Source: Marivirga arenosa
GTDB lineage: Bacteria > Bacteroidota > Bacteroidia > Cytophagales > Cyclobacteriaceae
Direction: 5' to 3'
Assembly (NCBI RefSeq): GCF_030503895.2
Contig: NZ_CP129970.2
Coordinates: 372,001-436,000, forward strand
Length of the DNA: 64,000 nt
The notes beneath the pieces were generated by a model. The model saw nothing but the letters and a program-made list of their open reading frames with translations, was not told the DNA's origin and did no database searches. The translations under genes were made by a program, and so were the position numbers. This document shows, piece after piece, positions 1-8,249 of the stretch (positions within the stretch are counted from its first letter, which is position 1; every line of letters starts with the position of its first letter).

Positions 1-103
1 GAGAGCAATATAAAATGCTTTAAAAATTCATGTAATTTAAATTACTGGCAGCCAGCAAGATGAAAAACAGATTAAAAAAAAGTGAGATTTATTTTGATTC
101 AGA

Positions 104-136
104 TTTGGAAGGGACGGAAAACTTCTTTTATATTTG
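104..136 (+). promoter_or_regulatory. Bacteroidota-type promoter for the tRNA pair
   Basis: A TTTG at 104-107 is followed after 21 bases by TATATTTG at 129-136, fitting the Bacteroidota sigma consensus (-33 TTTG, -7 TAnnTTTG; usual spacing about 19). Transcription would start near 142, about 40 bases before tRNA-Ser. Inferred from the motif only. Confidence 0.6.
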
Positions 137-182
137 CATCACTTTTCGGAAACGAGGAGGGGATTTGAGGTAACAATAACCC

Positions 183-283
<101 letters not shown>

Positions 284-332
284 TAAAGATTGTAGTGAGA
301 AAGCTGAAATTACTTCTCTATTTTGATAAGTA

Positions 333-420
333 GGGATGAGAACCCAAAGGGTTCGAAAGCGAAGCTTCACGAGGGAATGTTCGGCATGCCAGTGTGTATG
401 AGTAATCCCCCTCTCTCCGC
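333..420. other. Structured element between the two tRNA-3' repeats
   Basis: The segment opens with GGGAT and closes with ATCCC inside the second tRNA-like 3' end. It contains a GAACCC-aaa-GGGTTC hairpin (340-354), a CGAAGCTTC-like palindrome and GGCATGCC. No tRNA cloverleaf can be drawn for it. It could be a decayed tandem tRNA, an att-flanking remnant, or a small structured RNA co-transcribed with the tRNAs. Function unknown. Confidence 0.4.
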
Positions 421-431
421 AGAAGTTCTTT
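404..431 (+). repeat. 28-bp direct repeat, copy 2
   Basis: Exact copy of 256-283, lying 120 bases downstream and ahead of tRNA-Pro. It lacks the rest of a tRNA, so it is a fragment of tRNA-Ser 3' sequence, not a second gene. Confidence 0.85.
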
Positions 432-459
432 AAATAGAATAAGAGAATAATGATAATCT

Positions 460-533
460 CGGGGTGTAGCGTAGCCCGGTATCGCGCCTCGTTTGGGACG
501 AGGAGGTCGTAGGTTCGAATCCTGCCACCCCGA
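460..533 (+). tRNA. tRNA-Pro (UGG)
   Basis: Acceptor CGGGGTG (460-466) pairs with CACCCCG (526-532), discriminator A at 533. The anticodon stem CCTCG/CGAGG encloses TTTGGGA, giving anticodon UGG (proline, CCN codons). The T-arm contains GTTCGAATC. 74 bases, CCA not encoded. Probably co-transcribed with tRNA-Ser, since the only recognisable promoter lies before the latter and a terminator follows directly. Confidence 0.95.
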
Positions 534-534
534 C

Positions 535-565
535 AAGCCAGTAGAAATTTCTACTGGCTTTTTTT
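535..565 (+). terminator. Intrinsic terminator after tRNA-Pro
   Basis: A perfect 13-bp inverted repeat (535-560, AAGCCAGTAGAAA and its complement) followed by five more T. It ends the tRNA transcription unit. Confidence 0.85.
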
Positions 566-1001
566 ATGCCTTGAATTTAATTTTTTCAAGCCTGAATTAG
601 GTCAGTTTTATTCACCACCATCGTATAAACCTATTGAATACACCACTATTATCCATATAACTATAAAACAAGCACCTTATTTCCCACACATCAGCCTTTC
701 ATCAAAAAATGATTGGCTGTGAAGCGCTATTAGTTGATATTTGTAATTCCTACACAAGTCAATGACTTTGTAAGGTTTTGGTTGAAATATAAGCGCTGGG
801 TGGGGATCCAGCGCTTTTTTTAATTTTTACTCCTTATTGGATAAATCTGCATTTTAACTACCCTTTCTCTTAATAAACTTTTATATTCAAATCCGCATTA
901 GCCAAAACCTAACTCAATTAATAAATGTCGGTTTTTCTGTATTGCGGATAAAGTAATAGTACTTACTTTATACAATTGTTAGTGATCATAATTCATGCAT
1001 A
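566..1001. other. Gene-free stretch with one orphan hairpin
   Basis: No convincing ORF in 436 bases. The only structure is a terminator-like hairpin at 791-822 (AAGCGCTGG / CCAGCGCTT then a T run). It has no gene on its 5' side, so it may end a small RNA or be left over from a lost gene. Confidence 0.5.
791..822 (+). terminator. Orphan terminator-like hairpin
   Basis: AAGCGCTGG (791-799) pairs with CCAGCGCTT (808-816), 8-base loop, then TTTTT. The nearest upstream gene is tRNA-Pro, which already has its own terminator, so what this one ends is unclear. Confidence 0.55.
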
Positions 1002-1781
1002 TTGAAAAAAATATCAAGTTATCTTTTAATCGCTCTTCTGGCAATCTCATGCAATGAGAAAAATGTTACGCAAAAAGAATGGTTTCTTTCTTATGAAGAT
1101 GAGGGATTTAATATTTCAAAATTTTCAAAATTAGAAATTTTTGATGAGTCAGGTGACTTGAGTTACGATAGTACAATATATCCAAATGATTATGGGTTTG
1201 GCGTTAATCATTACCAAAACAACAAACTCACCTATGAATACTCAGAGATAGAACCTAAAATTATTATAGAGAAATCTTATGAATACTCCGGAGATGAATT
1301 AATGAAAGCTATAACTTATACAAATGGCGATACAATAATATCACATTATGTAATTGACAAAAAAGATGAGTTGGGAAACCCTATAAAAATCTCAACATTC
1401 AACTCAGTAGGAGAATTCTTGGGCTATGAACAAAGAATCTATCAAGAAAAGATGTTGCAATCGATTATGATTTTCTTAAAAGAAGACACCACCGAAGAGT
1501 TGATAAGTGAAAGGAAAGTTTTCTATAATGAATCCCAATTAATAGAATATGAAGTAATTTTAGATAAAATTAATTCAGTTAAGGATAGTTTAGCTCATGA
1601 TTATGAGAATAACAAAAAAATAAGGACTGTTTTATTTACTAAACAAATTGATATGCCTGATTATTTACTTATAGAAGAAAAACACTTCTACTGGTCAGAT
1701 AACACGATCGATAAAATCACCTCGTATGATTATCTTAATAATTTAGAATACATCTATAATGCTGAAATTAAGTGGCAATAA
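1002..1781 (+). CDS. Putative lipoprotein, unknown function
   Basis: A 259-residue protein with an N-terminal lipoprotein signal: two lysines, a hydrophobic stretch, then the lipobox A-I-S-C with Cys17 as the likely lipidated residue. The start is TTG, because the nearby ATG at 995 is in another frame and no other start gives the signal peptide. The rest is rich in charged residues and tyrosine, with short repeated hydrophilic strands such as YEYSE and YEYSGDE, weakly reminiscent of RHS-like or MORN-like strand proteins. I do not recognise the family. It sits alone in the accessory region after the tRNAs and is probably anchored in the outer membrane. Confidence 0.65.
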   Translation: MKKISSYLLIALLAISCNEKNVTQKEWFLSYEDEGFNISKFSKLEIFDESGDLSYDSTIYPNDYGFGVNHYQNNKLTYEYSEIEPKIIIEKSYEYSGDELMKAITYTNGDTIISHYVIDKKDELGNPIKISTFNSVGEFLGYEQRIYQEKMLQSIMIFLKEDTTEELISERKVFYNESQLIEYEVILDKINSVKDSLAHDYENNKKIRTVLFTKQIDMPDYLLIEEKHFYWSDNTIDKITSYDYLNNLEYIYNAEIKWQ

Positions 1782-1951
1782 ACGATATAAATAATATTGC
1801 GCTTTGCTGTATATCATGTAATGCAAGTAAAGGAGCTAAACTCCTAGAAGATTGGCTCAAAAGTGATTATTGTAAAAGAAATGAAATAACTGAAGATTCG
1901 GTAGCGCAAGTGGTGAAAAATGCTTTAAAGAATCCTCCAAAACGCAAATAA
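1772..1951 (+). CDS. Small ORF or gene fragment (about 59 codons)
   Basis: An open frame begins at GTG 1772, overlapping the end of the lipoprotein gene by 10 bases, and stops at 1949-1951. It encodes a short Cys-rich hydrophobic start (LCCISCN) followed by a basic, helical-looking tail ending in NPPKRK. It resembles the C-terminal end of a cassette-borne gene and lies directly before an attC-like hairpin. No homologue recognised; it may be non-functional. Confidence 0.25.
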   Translation: MAINDINNIALCCISCNASKGAKLLEDWLKSDYCKRNEITEDSVAQVVKNALKNPPKRK

Positions 1952-1955
1952 CTAT

Positions 1956-2022
1956 GCACAACAAAACTTATAGTGCATAGCACCCTTTCGGATGCTACGT
2001 CACTATACACTAATCGTTATGC
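1956..2022 (+). repeat. attC-like recombination hairpin (candidate)
   Basis: The outer boxes are GCACAAC (1956-1962) and GTTATGC (2016-2022), complementary except at one base. Inside, TATAGTG (1969-1975) pairs perfectly with CACTATA (2001-2007). Next come unequal unpaired spacers (CAT versus ACGT), an AGCA/TGCT stem and a TTTCGG-containing tip. This order and asymmetry are those of integron attC sites, where GTTATGC is a known R' variant. No integrase is seen, so this is a structural match only. Confidence 0.45.
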
Positions 2023-2071
2023 GCCATACAGCCTAAGTTAAGGATTATTCGAAATTTCATGTATTTGAATT

Positions 2072-2407
2072 ATGGTTGAATACGTACAAAATAAGCTTGA
2101 CGAGATTGTAGACGCATGTAAAAAACATCATATGATTGCAATTGCTTTGTTTGGATCAGCAGCAAAAGATACTATGAATGAAGACAGCGACATCGATCTT
2201 CTCGTTGATTTTCCTGATGACATTGACGTTTTGGACTATGCTGATAACTACTTCTCTTTATTACATCCCCTACAAGTAATTCTCGATAGAAAAGTCGATC
2301 TCGTATCTAGCAAATCACTGAAAAACCCAATTCTCAAAGAAGAGGTATACCAGTCAAAAGTAGATTTGTATGCAGCCGAAACTACTCAAATACATTTTAG
2401 ATATTGA
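2072..2407 (+). CDS. mntA: MntA-type nucleotidyltransferase antitoxin
   Basis: A 111-residue minimal nucleotidyltransferase. The motif GS-x10-DxD is intact: Gly28-Ser29, ten residues, Asp40-Ile-Asp42, followed by a LLVDF strand. In characterised MntA/HepT pairs this enzyme transfers AMP from ATP onto a tyrosine of the HEPN toxin HepT and so neutralises it. The partner reading frame overlaps its 3' end by 38 bases (from 2370), the usual arrangement, but that toxin gene carries an in-frame stop. The pair follows an attC-like hairpin, consistent with an acquired module. Confidence 0.85.
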   Translation: MVEYVQNKLDEIVDACKKHHMIAIALFGSAAKDTMNEDSDIDLLVDFPDDIDVLDYADNYFSLLHPLQVILDRKVDLVSSKSLKNPILKEEVYQSKVDLYAAETTQIHFRY

Positions 2408-2684
2408 GAGCGTTATAGAGGAGATCGAATCTATGAAAAAGAAAACTCAGAATGACTTCAATAATTTTTCAGATGATATTATTTTGCAACTGGCTGTAGA
2501 ACGGGATTTAAAAATCATAGGATAGGCCATTCAGAAAATTATTGATATCAACCCAAGCATTCAAATTACGGCATCTAAAAACATCATTGGATTGAGAAAT
2601 ATTATTTCACACGCTTATGATTCGGTTGAGCCAGAGATGTTATGGGGAATAATTCAAAGGAACGTTCCTGTTTTAGCTGATTAA
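2370..2684 (+). pseudogene. hepT: HepT-like HEPN toxin, interrupted by TAG
   Basis: Reading from ATG 2370 gives a 105-codon frame with a single internal stop, TAG at 2523-2525 (codon 52). Before it is the family segment AVERDLKIIG; immediately after come AIQKI and the HEPN catalytic motif R76-N-I-I-S-H81 (RX4H), and the frame then stays open to TAA 2682-2684. The stop replaces what is normally Glu in the conserved GEA turn, so one base change from GAG explains it. Translation as written would lack the ribonuclease motif, leaving an intact antitoxin with a dead toxin. Sequencing error or suppression are alternatives. Confidence 0.8.
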
Positions 2685-2931
2685 ATTCGAACTTTAAAAG
2701 GTGAATAAAATTTGCTAAAAATGCATTTACTTTGTGCTTCTAGCAAATTGAGCAAGTAAGGCTCCGCAAAGTCAAACATTCGATTTCATTTATGACAAGC
2801 AATCAGCTTAGTTCTTCCTCTTTTCTGTTTCAATAATTGTGGTTATGGTTTGGCTTCGCTACTTTAGTACTTCGTCAGCATAGTATGTCAAACGCATTTT
2901 TGTTGGTCGGTATGCAATTAAAAGAATCGTA
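2685..2931. other. Non-coding stretch with inverted repeats
   Basis: AATTTGCTA (2709-2717) and TAGCAAATT (2741-2749) are perfect complements, and ACTTTG / CAAAGT pairs enclose the same area. No gene is seen. It may be another decayed cassette boundary, but it does not match the attC box pattern. Confidence 0.3.
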
Positions 2932-4251
2932 ATGTCGTTTAGAAGAATGACAATTAAAAAATCCCATTTAATTCTGCTCGTGATTTTTGTTTTGGCAATA
3001 TCTCAAAACAAGATAAAGGCATGTAGTATGTATAAAATTACAGCAGATGGGAAAACAATGGTGGGTTGTAATCATGACGCATGGTTAAGCACGCCCAAAG
3101 TATGGTTTGAGAATGCTAAACAAGCAAACGGATATGGTGCAGCATTTACAGGAGCAAGACAAGTTTCTAACAACAGAACTACTCCCCAATCGGGAATGAA
3201 CACCTCAGGACTAATCTTTTCACGTTTGGCTTCTTATTATCCTATTCAAAACAACCCTTTTACAGACCGATTAAAAGTTTCTGATGAAGCAGACTACCTA
3301 ACCAATATTCTGCATAAATGTGCTAGTGTAAAAGAGGTAAGAAAATACATTGAGCAATACGATCATAGCTTTTTTATTAATGATGTGTTTATATATATTG
3401 ACAGTTTAGGTAATTATTTAATTGTCGAACCTTACAACCTTATAGAAGGCAATAACCCCAATTATGTTTTGGCTAATTTTTGCCCTTCTATAACAGATAA
3501 TGAACAAGCCAGAAAACTTGAAAGATACCGTAAAGGAGAAGATTTTTTAAAGACTAATGAAGCAATCCCTTCGCTAGCCTTTTGTAGAACCCTTTCTGAT
3601 TCCATGAGCGTTTGCAGAAAGAGAAATGGAGATGGGACATTGCTAACTTCAATATGGGATACTAAAGACAAAATGGTAAGCTTATACTTTTACCATTCCT
3701 ATGATACAGTTGTACAATATAACTTGAAAGAAGAGCTGGCAAAAGGCGACCATACCATAAATGTTCCAGAAATATTCCCAAGAAATTCTGATTTTGAAAA
3801 ACTTATCAACTACAAAACTCCTTCAAACACCATTGAATTAAGAATCTTACTTGTGGTGCTTGCAGTTTTATTGGCTTTCTTTCCTTTTATGTTAGCCATT
3901 TCCAAATTTTGGAAGAAAAAGTTTAATGCAATGTCGATCAAATCTATTCTGACAATAACTGTTTCAAACCTTCTACTTATAGCATATATTTTTGTTCTAA
4001 TTACAAACAAAAACATTTTCTATTTTGACGCACCATACAAACATTACAAATCAAATATAATTAGCGCTTTCTCCTATACTCCATTTTTACTACTAGTATT
4101 ATTTGGGTCTATTTTATTCTATATGATAAATAGCTCAGAGTTAAACAAAACGAAGCTTTGGATTAAAACGATATTGGCTTTAAATAACTTGATATATATA
4201 TTCTTAATCGTGGGATTTGCATATTGGGGACTCTACAATATCTGGACTTAA
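2932..4251 (+). CDS. NTN-hydrolase (linear amide C-N hydrolase) with C-terminal membrane domain
   Basis: 439 residues. After a signal-like segment (about residues 10-29) comes K-A-C31-S-M-Y, then a GKTMVGCNHDAW stretch typical of the choloylglycine hydrolase / penicillin V acylase fold. There the cysteine exposed by cleavage is the catalytic nucleophile, so Cys31 is the predicted nucleophile and substrate would be an amide, for example an N-acyl amino acid or lactone-derived amide. From about residue 300 the protein changes to four predicted transmembrane helices, an addition most family members lack. It would act on the periplasmic side, tethered to the inner membrane. ATG 2947 is an alternative start. 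Base composition and isolation suggest acquisition. Confidence 0.7.
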   Translation: MSFRRMTIKKSHLILLVIFVLAISQNKIKACSMYKITADGKTMVGCNHDAWLSTPKVWFENAKQANGYGAAFTGARQVSNNRTTPQSGMNTSGLIFSRLASYYPIQNNPFTDRLKVSDEADYLTNILHKCASVKEVRKYIEQYDHSFFINDVFIYIDSLGNYLIVEPYNLIEGNNPNYVLANFCPSITDNEQARKLERYRKGEDFLKTNEAIPSLAFCRTLSDSMSVCRKRNGDGTLLTSIWDTKDKMVSLYFYHSYDTVVQYNLKEELAKGDHTINVPEIFPRNSDFEKLINYKTPSNTIELRILLVVLAVLLAFFPFMLAISKFWKKKFNAMSIKSILTITVSNLLLIAYIFVLITNKNIFYFDAPYKHYKSNIISAFSYTPFLLLVLFGSILFYMINSSELNKTKLWIKTILALNNLIYIFLIVGFAYWGLYNIWT

Positions 4252-4396
4252 AAGAAAGAAAACAGTATAATCCAACATGGATTCAATAGGAAGAAAACCG
4301 TTTCCGATATCTAAACTCACAATCATCTCGTTGGCGCCTTTAAAATCAATTATTCTCAATTCTTATAAACCCCTACTATACGCAAAATAATAGCTA

Positions 4397-5149
4397 TTAA
4401 TAATCAAAGAGCTTTATTCGGTTCCAATAAAAATTTAAGTCTATTGAAAAGTTCTGAGTCTGCATATCAAATGGATAAATAAACGCCCCATCAAAATTTA
4501 CGGGCTCTGCTATAGAGTTTAATGATCTTAAATATTGAATACCTAATCCTAGATGCCAAAACCTAACTTCTGCATTTAATAGGATACTATGATGAAAAGC
4601 TTTAATAGGATTTTCCTGAATGATTTCATTAGCAAAATAATAGGTTTTTTGGTTACTGGGTTGTGACCACCACCGGTCATCATAGCCCGTTCGATCCAGG
4701 CCTTCAGGGTTTTTATGATGCATATAATTTAATTGATAGCCTATGCCTATTCTATATTGTATTTTTCTATCAATCACCATTGAGGGTATAACATCAAGTA
4801 GATGTGATCTATAATTCGAAAAATAAGTTTTAGCATTTGGAATCATAGAAGGTCCATCACCAGGAGGATCATAATCCAATGGGGTTACCGTAAAATTATT
4901 ATTATGGGTTTTTAAATTTAGCCTTAATACTAAAAAAGAATATTTCTTACTGCTCAATTCAAAAAATACGCCTCCCTGAATGTAATCAACACCATTGTCA
5001 TTTAATCTGATATCCACACTTTGATACCTTCCACTTAAATTATTTTGGGCATTATAATCTTTAATTCCAGTAGTTAACCCAAAGTTAAGCTGAGCTTTGA
5101 CAATTAATGGAGAGAGTAGAATGAAAATAAAAAAGAATGATCTTTTCAT
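4397..5149 (-). CDS. Predicted outer-membrane beta-barrel protein
   Basis: 250 residues with a clear signal peptide ending at KAQ (about residue 19), followed by amphipathic beta strands rich in Tyr, Phe, Asn and Gly. Strands such as SFLVLRLNLKT and YRIGIGYQLNYM alternate hydrophobic and polar residues, and the C-terminus ends in an aromatic strand. This is the pattern of small Bacteroidota porin-like or outer-membrane proteins of unknown function. It is transcribed on its own, convergent with the NTN-hydrolase gene. Confidence 0.6.
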   Translation of the reverse strand: MKRSFFFIFILLSPLIVKAQLNFGLTTGIKDYNAQNNLSGRYQSVDIRLNDNGVDYIQGGVFFELSSKKYSFLVLRLNLKTHNNNFTVTPLDYDPPGDGPSMIPNAKTYFSNYRSHLLDVIPSMVIDRKIQYRIGIGYQLNYMHHKNPEGLDRTGYDDRWWSQPSNQKTYYFANEIIQENPIKAFHHSILLNAEVRFWHLGLGIQYLRSLNSIAEPVNFDGAFIYPFDMQTQNFSIDLNFYWNRIKLFDY

Positions 5150-5688
5150 GCTTAGTCATTAAGGTTGAAAGTTTAAAAATAAATAATTTATCAACAAGCA
5201 AACAGAATATCCAAGTATAGTTTACGGCAAAGGTCAAAAATACTCTTCCTGCGATTTATATTTTTTCAAGAGTAATGAGTAGAATAATCCATTTTAGTAA
5301 AGTTATAGTAGGACTATAATGTAAAACCGTAAAGTTATTTTAGGACGATACAATATGCGCACCTTTTTTAAGCACGCATATATGCGTACTCTAATTTTTA
5401 CATATGAGTAAAAAGAATTTTTGATCACGCATAGATTTTTAATTAAAAAGCATATGCGCATAATTTTTTGAACTTCATTGAAGCATACAGTGCGTTCAGG
5501 AGCTCCTGGAGCAATCGTCCCGCTTGTGGCTTTAGTTTTGTAATGCCATAACTCCTAATACCGAACTTCAAGACCCCTCTACCTTTTCTCTAAACAATCC
5601 CTTATATTCAAATCTCATATTCAGAAATCGAGTTATTTTTTAGCAAGTATAAGAAACACTCTTAGATTGCATAGATGATTAATTAATT
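5150..5688. other. 539-bp gene-free stretch with clustered GCATATGCG palindromes
   Basis: Between 5350 and 5461 there are several related palindromic words: ACGCATATATGCGT (5374-5387, perfect), GCATATGC (5450-5457), and single arms ATGCGCA and CACGCAT. CAGGAGCTCCTG (5497-5508) is a separate 12-bp palindrome. No ORF is supported. The cluster could be a regulator-binding region for one of the divergently transcribed neighbours or a relic of a repeat. Confidence 0.4.
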
Positions 5689-6111
5689 ATGAAAACATTA
5701 CAACACACTTTTCAGCTAAAACCTTACCCTAGAGGTTTTCATTTAATAGAAAGAGACATTGAACAAAATATGCCCGAATTAAGAAATATTGAGGCTGGGA
5801 TTGTTCATATCTTTATTCATCACACTTCTGCTGGGCTTACCTTAAATGAAAATGCAGATCCTACGGTAAGAGGTGATTTCGAACGTCATTTCAATAAGAT
5901 GGTGCCTGAAAATATGGATTACTATCAACACACCCAAGAAGGCCCAGATGATATGCCAGCTCATATTAAAGCTTCCCTTTTAGGTAGTTCGGTAAGTGTT
6001 CCTATTCAAAATGGAAAGCTACTAACTGGAACCTGGCAAGGCGTTTATCTATGCGAGCATAGAAACCATGCTGGTAGTAGAAAAATTACCATTACGATAA
6101 TGGGAGATTAA
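5689..6111 (+). CDS. yjbQ: YjbQ family protein (UPF0047)
   Basis: 140 residues, full length for the family. The conserved HHTSAGL (44-50) and ENADP (54-58) motifs, the DMPAHIK segment around His92, and the GTWQGVYLCEHR strand near the C-terminus are all present. Members form trimers with a metal/anion pocket, and E. coli YjbQ has weak thiamine-phosphate synthase activity, which is why the family is sometimes named that way; the physiological role remains uncertain. Single gene, convergent with the AlkB-like gene. Confidence 0.9.
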   Translation: MKTLQHTFQLKPYPRGFHLIERDIEQNMPELRNIEAGIVHIFIHHTSAGLTLNENADPTVRGDFERHFNKMVPENMDYYQHTQEGPDDMPAHIKASLLGSSVSVPIQNGKLLTGTWQGVYLCEHRNHAGSRKITITIMGD

Positions 6112-6123
6112 CTTGCTATAAAC

Positions 6124-6780
6124 TTATTGATTCACGATGGTTCTAAATGTCAAATTAATTCTTGGCATTTGCACCTTTTTAGTTGGCGGTAAACGATGCA
6201 ACCAGTTCTTCTGACAACTCCCTCCCATCATTAATAAGCTACCATCCTCGAGGATCAACTCTAGCTTTTCCTTAGTTTCCTTATGCTTAAAAGCAAATTT
6301 TCGTTCTGCACCGAAACTGACTGAAGCTATGGCTCCATTATCCTTTAAATCTTTTTCTCCATCACTATGCCAAGCCATCCCCTCCTCTCCTGAATGATAT
6401 AGATTCAATAAACATGAATTAAATGTTTCTCCTAATTGCTGTTCCACTTTACTTTTGATTTCCTGAAGTTCTGGAGTCCAAATTTTTGCAGTTTTCGTGA
6501 CTTTGGAATAGGTATAAGAAAATGCTTGATCAGCATACCAGGCCACTTTACGTTTTGTTATGATTTCCTTGCCAAAGATGATTGCCTTATCGTGCTCCCA
6601 GTCTATTTCATTCATTAAACTCTGAAAGTAAAACAATGCTTCATCCTGACTAAACAGTTGCCCATGATATTGCACAATACCTCCATGAGGAAGTATATTT
6701 TTATTAGGATCATAAGGTTCAGAAAATAGCTTCATTTTACGTTTAATTTGAGAAAACACTCTAAAATAGTCTTTTAACAA
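6124..6780 (-). CDS. AlkB-like 2-oxoglutarate/Fe(II) dioxygenase
   Basis: 218 residues matching the AlkB / ALKBH2-3 group that removes alkyl groups from DNA or RNA bases by oxidation. Metal ligands His138-x-Asp140 and His195 (in WLHRLPP) are present, as are the two arginines (Arg207, Arg213) that bind 2-oxoglutarate. The MAWHSDGE and VSFGAERKF segments are those of the family. A start at Met16 (MKLFSEPYD) would also leave an intact domain. Single-gene unit, with no adjacent ada or alkA. Confidence 0.9.
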   Translation of the reverse strand: MLKDYFRVFSQIKRKMKLFSEPYDPNKNILPHGGIVQYHGQLFSQDEALFYFQSLMNEIDWEHDKAIIFGKEIITKRKVAWYADQAFSYTYSKVTKTAKIWTPELQEIKSKVEQQLGETFNSCLLNLYHSGEEGMAWHSDGEKDLKDNGAIASVSFGAERKFAFKHKETKEKLELILEDGSLLMMGGSCQKNWLHRLPPTKKVQMPRINLTFRTIVNQ

Positions 6781-6986
6781 TTCTTAATATCTATGTTAAA
6801 ATAAATTGTAAGCCTTTCATTTAATTGGATATGCTATTTATAACTTCTATTAAATTTTAACAGTCGCATGAAAAAATTATCTAGAAATTATGTATTTATA
6901 TAATAGTAATTTAATGTCTTCAAAATATTCTGAAACACTGATTGTTTGAAGAGGCCCAAATGATTAATTCTATAATTTTATATAAA

Positions 6987-8249
6987 TCAATTTTCATCCA
7001 AATCCATCAAATCATTCTTTTCAGCACTTGTCAAAGAAGTGTTTACTTCTTTAATTACAATATCTAGTTCTTGGGCTGATTCATCAATCTGATTTACCAT
7101 TTCGTCAATATCATCAGTATTATTTAGTTTTAATAAATAAACTAACCCAAGTATTCGAGCCAAGGGCCCTCTAACTTTATGGGCATTGAAATAAGCATAA
7201 TCAAGCAGCTTTTCATTTTGTATGCGAAGCTGTAAGGTTCTCTTTTTAACCGTTTTTTCTAAAGAATCATTAATTGCTGTAATTTCTTCTTGTTGCTGTA
7301 TAATCTCTTCATTTTGAGCCTCTAACATTTTAGTTCGCTCATGTACTAGGTACTCCAATTCCTCTTTTTTTTGATTTAAGATTCGGATATTTTCTGCCTG
7401 AAGGTTATTTTTTTCTATCCTTAATGAGTCTACCTTTTTAGAAAGGCCTACTGCCAAAAAAATCATTTCCAAAGCAATTCCTAAATCAAGAGAATGATTT
7501 AAAATAATTGATTCGGATATGATAATGCCGTAGTTTCTTAATAAATAAACAACGGCCCCCACAAAAAGAAAAGTAAAACTTAGCAAATAATATTTTGCAG
7601 GTTTATACTCTCTTTTTAACCATAACCAAATACTTAAACCTATAACAGTAGGTATAAATAGAGAGGCTATAAAATCAGTATATAAAAATGCTACTCTATT
7701 ATATCCTAAAAAGGATATAATTACAGAAACAAACTGTAAAACAACCATAATTCTGATCACCCATAGCATTATTTTAGAATACTTCTTTAACTGAAGAAAA
7801 TATATTGTGAATATCCCTACAGCGATGGATACTAGTGATCCGAAAATTGATGTATAATCATTTAATACTCTCAAAAAAGGAAACCATACATAAAGCAAGC
7901 CATTAACTCTTAGTAAAGTGATGATTACAGTCAAACTATAGATAGAGTATAATAGATATATCTTATCTTTTAGCGAAATAAAAAAAATAAGGTATAATAA
8001 ACCCAGCACCAGAACGGCCCCAGCTGATATATATCCTATCATTGCAGCTTTTGCAAAAAAGACGTTTTCATCTTCTTCCTGAACGACATTTATCTTTATA
8101 AACAATGGCTCAGAGCTTTCAAACCTAAATAACATTTCGCCCTTAAAGTCTTGTGGAATATCAAACATTAAAACTGATGGTTCAGATTTACCTGTTTTTC
8201 TATTCTGTTGATATTCAAATGAATCGTGTCGAATAATAGAATCTCCCAT
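6987..8249 (-). CDS. 7TMR-DISM sensor with DHp-like domain, C-terminal portion
   Basis: 420 residues, in the same frame as and immediately after the fragment at 8250-8525. It begins inside the extracellular DISMED2 domain, then has about seven transmembrane helices (roughly residues 65-265), a long coiled coil (about 270-345), and a histidine-phosphotransfer-like segment with NAHKVRGPLARI, the candidate phospho-His being His357. There is no ATP-binding (HATPase) domain; the protein ends about 60 residues after the H-box. It may be a phospho-acceptor or decoy rather than an autokinase. ATG 8249 follows the stop directly, so reinitiation would give a protein with half a sensor domain. Confidence 0.75.
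   Translation of the reverse strand: MGDSIIRHDSFEYQQNRKTGKSEPSVLMFDIPQDFKGEMLFRFESSEPLFIKINVVQEEDENVFFAKAAMIGYISAGAVLVLGLLYLIFFISLKDKIYLLYSIYSLTVIITLLRVNGLLYVWFPFLRVLNDYTSIFGSLVSIAVGIFTIYFLQLKKYSKIMLWVIRIMVVLQFVSVIISFLGYNRVAFLYTDFIASLFIPTVIGLSIWLWLKREYKPAKYYLLSFTFLFVGAVVYLLRNYGIIISESIILNHSLDLGIALEMIFLAVGLSKKVDSLRIEKNNLQAENIRILNQKKEELEYLVHERTKMLEAQNEEIIQQQEEITAINDSLEKTVKKRTLQLRIQNEKLLDYAYFNAHKVRGPLARILGLVYLLKLNNTDDIDEMVNQIDESAQELDIVIKEVNTSLTSAEKNDLMDLDEN

Noticed and set aside
318-536. A 72-codon minus-strand ORF across the tRNA-Pro gene
   Set aside because: It is the antisense of a tRNA; the translation with DSNLRPPRPKRGAIPGYATPR is a well-known artefact of tRNA genes.
2685-2931. A second attC-like site before the NTN-hydrolase gene
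   Set aside because: Inverted repeats exist, and GTATGC occurs near 2910, but no matching R'' box or asymmetric stem can be drawn.
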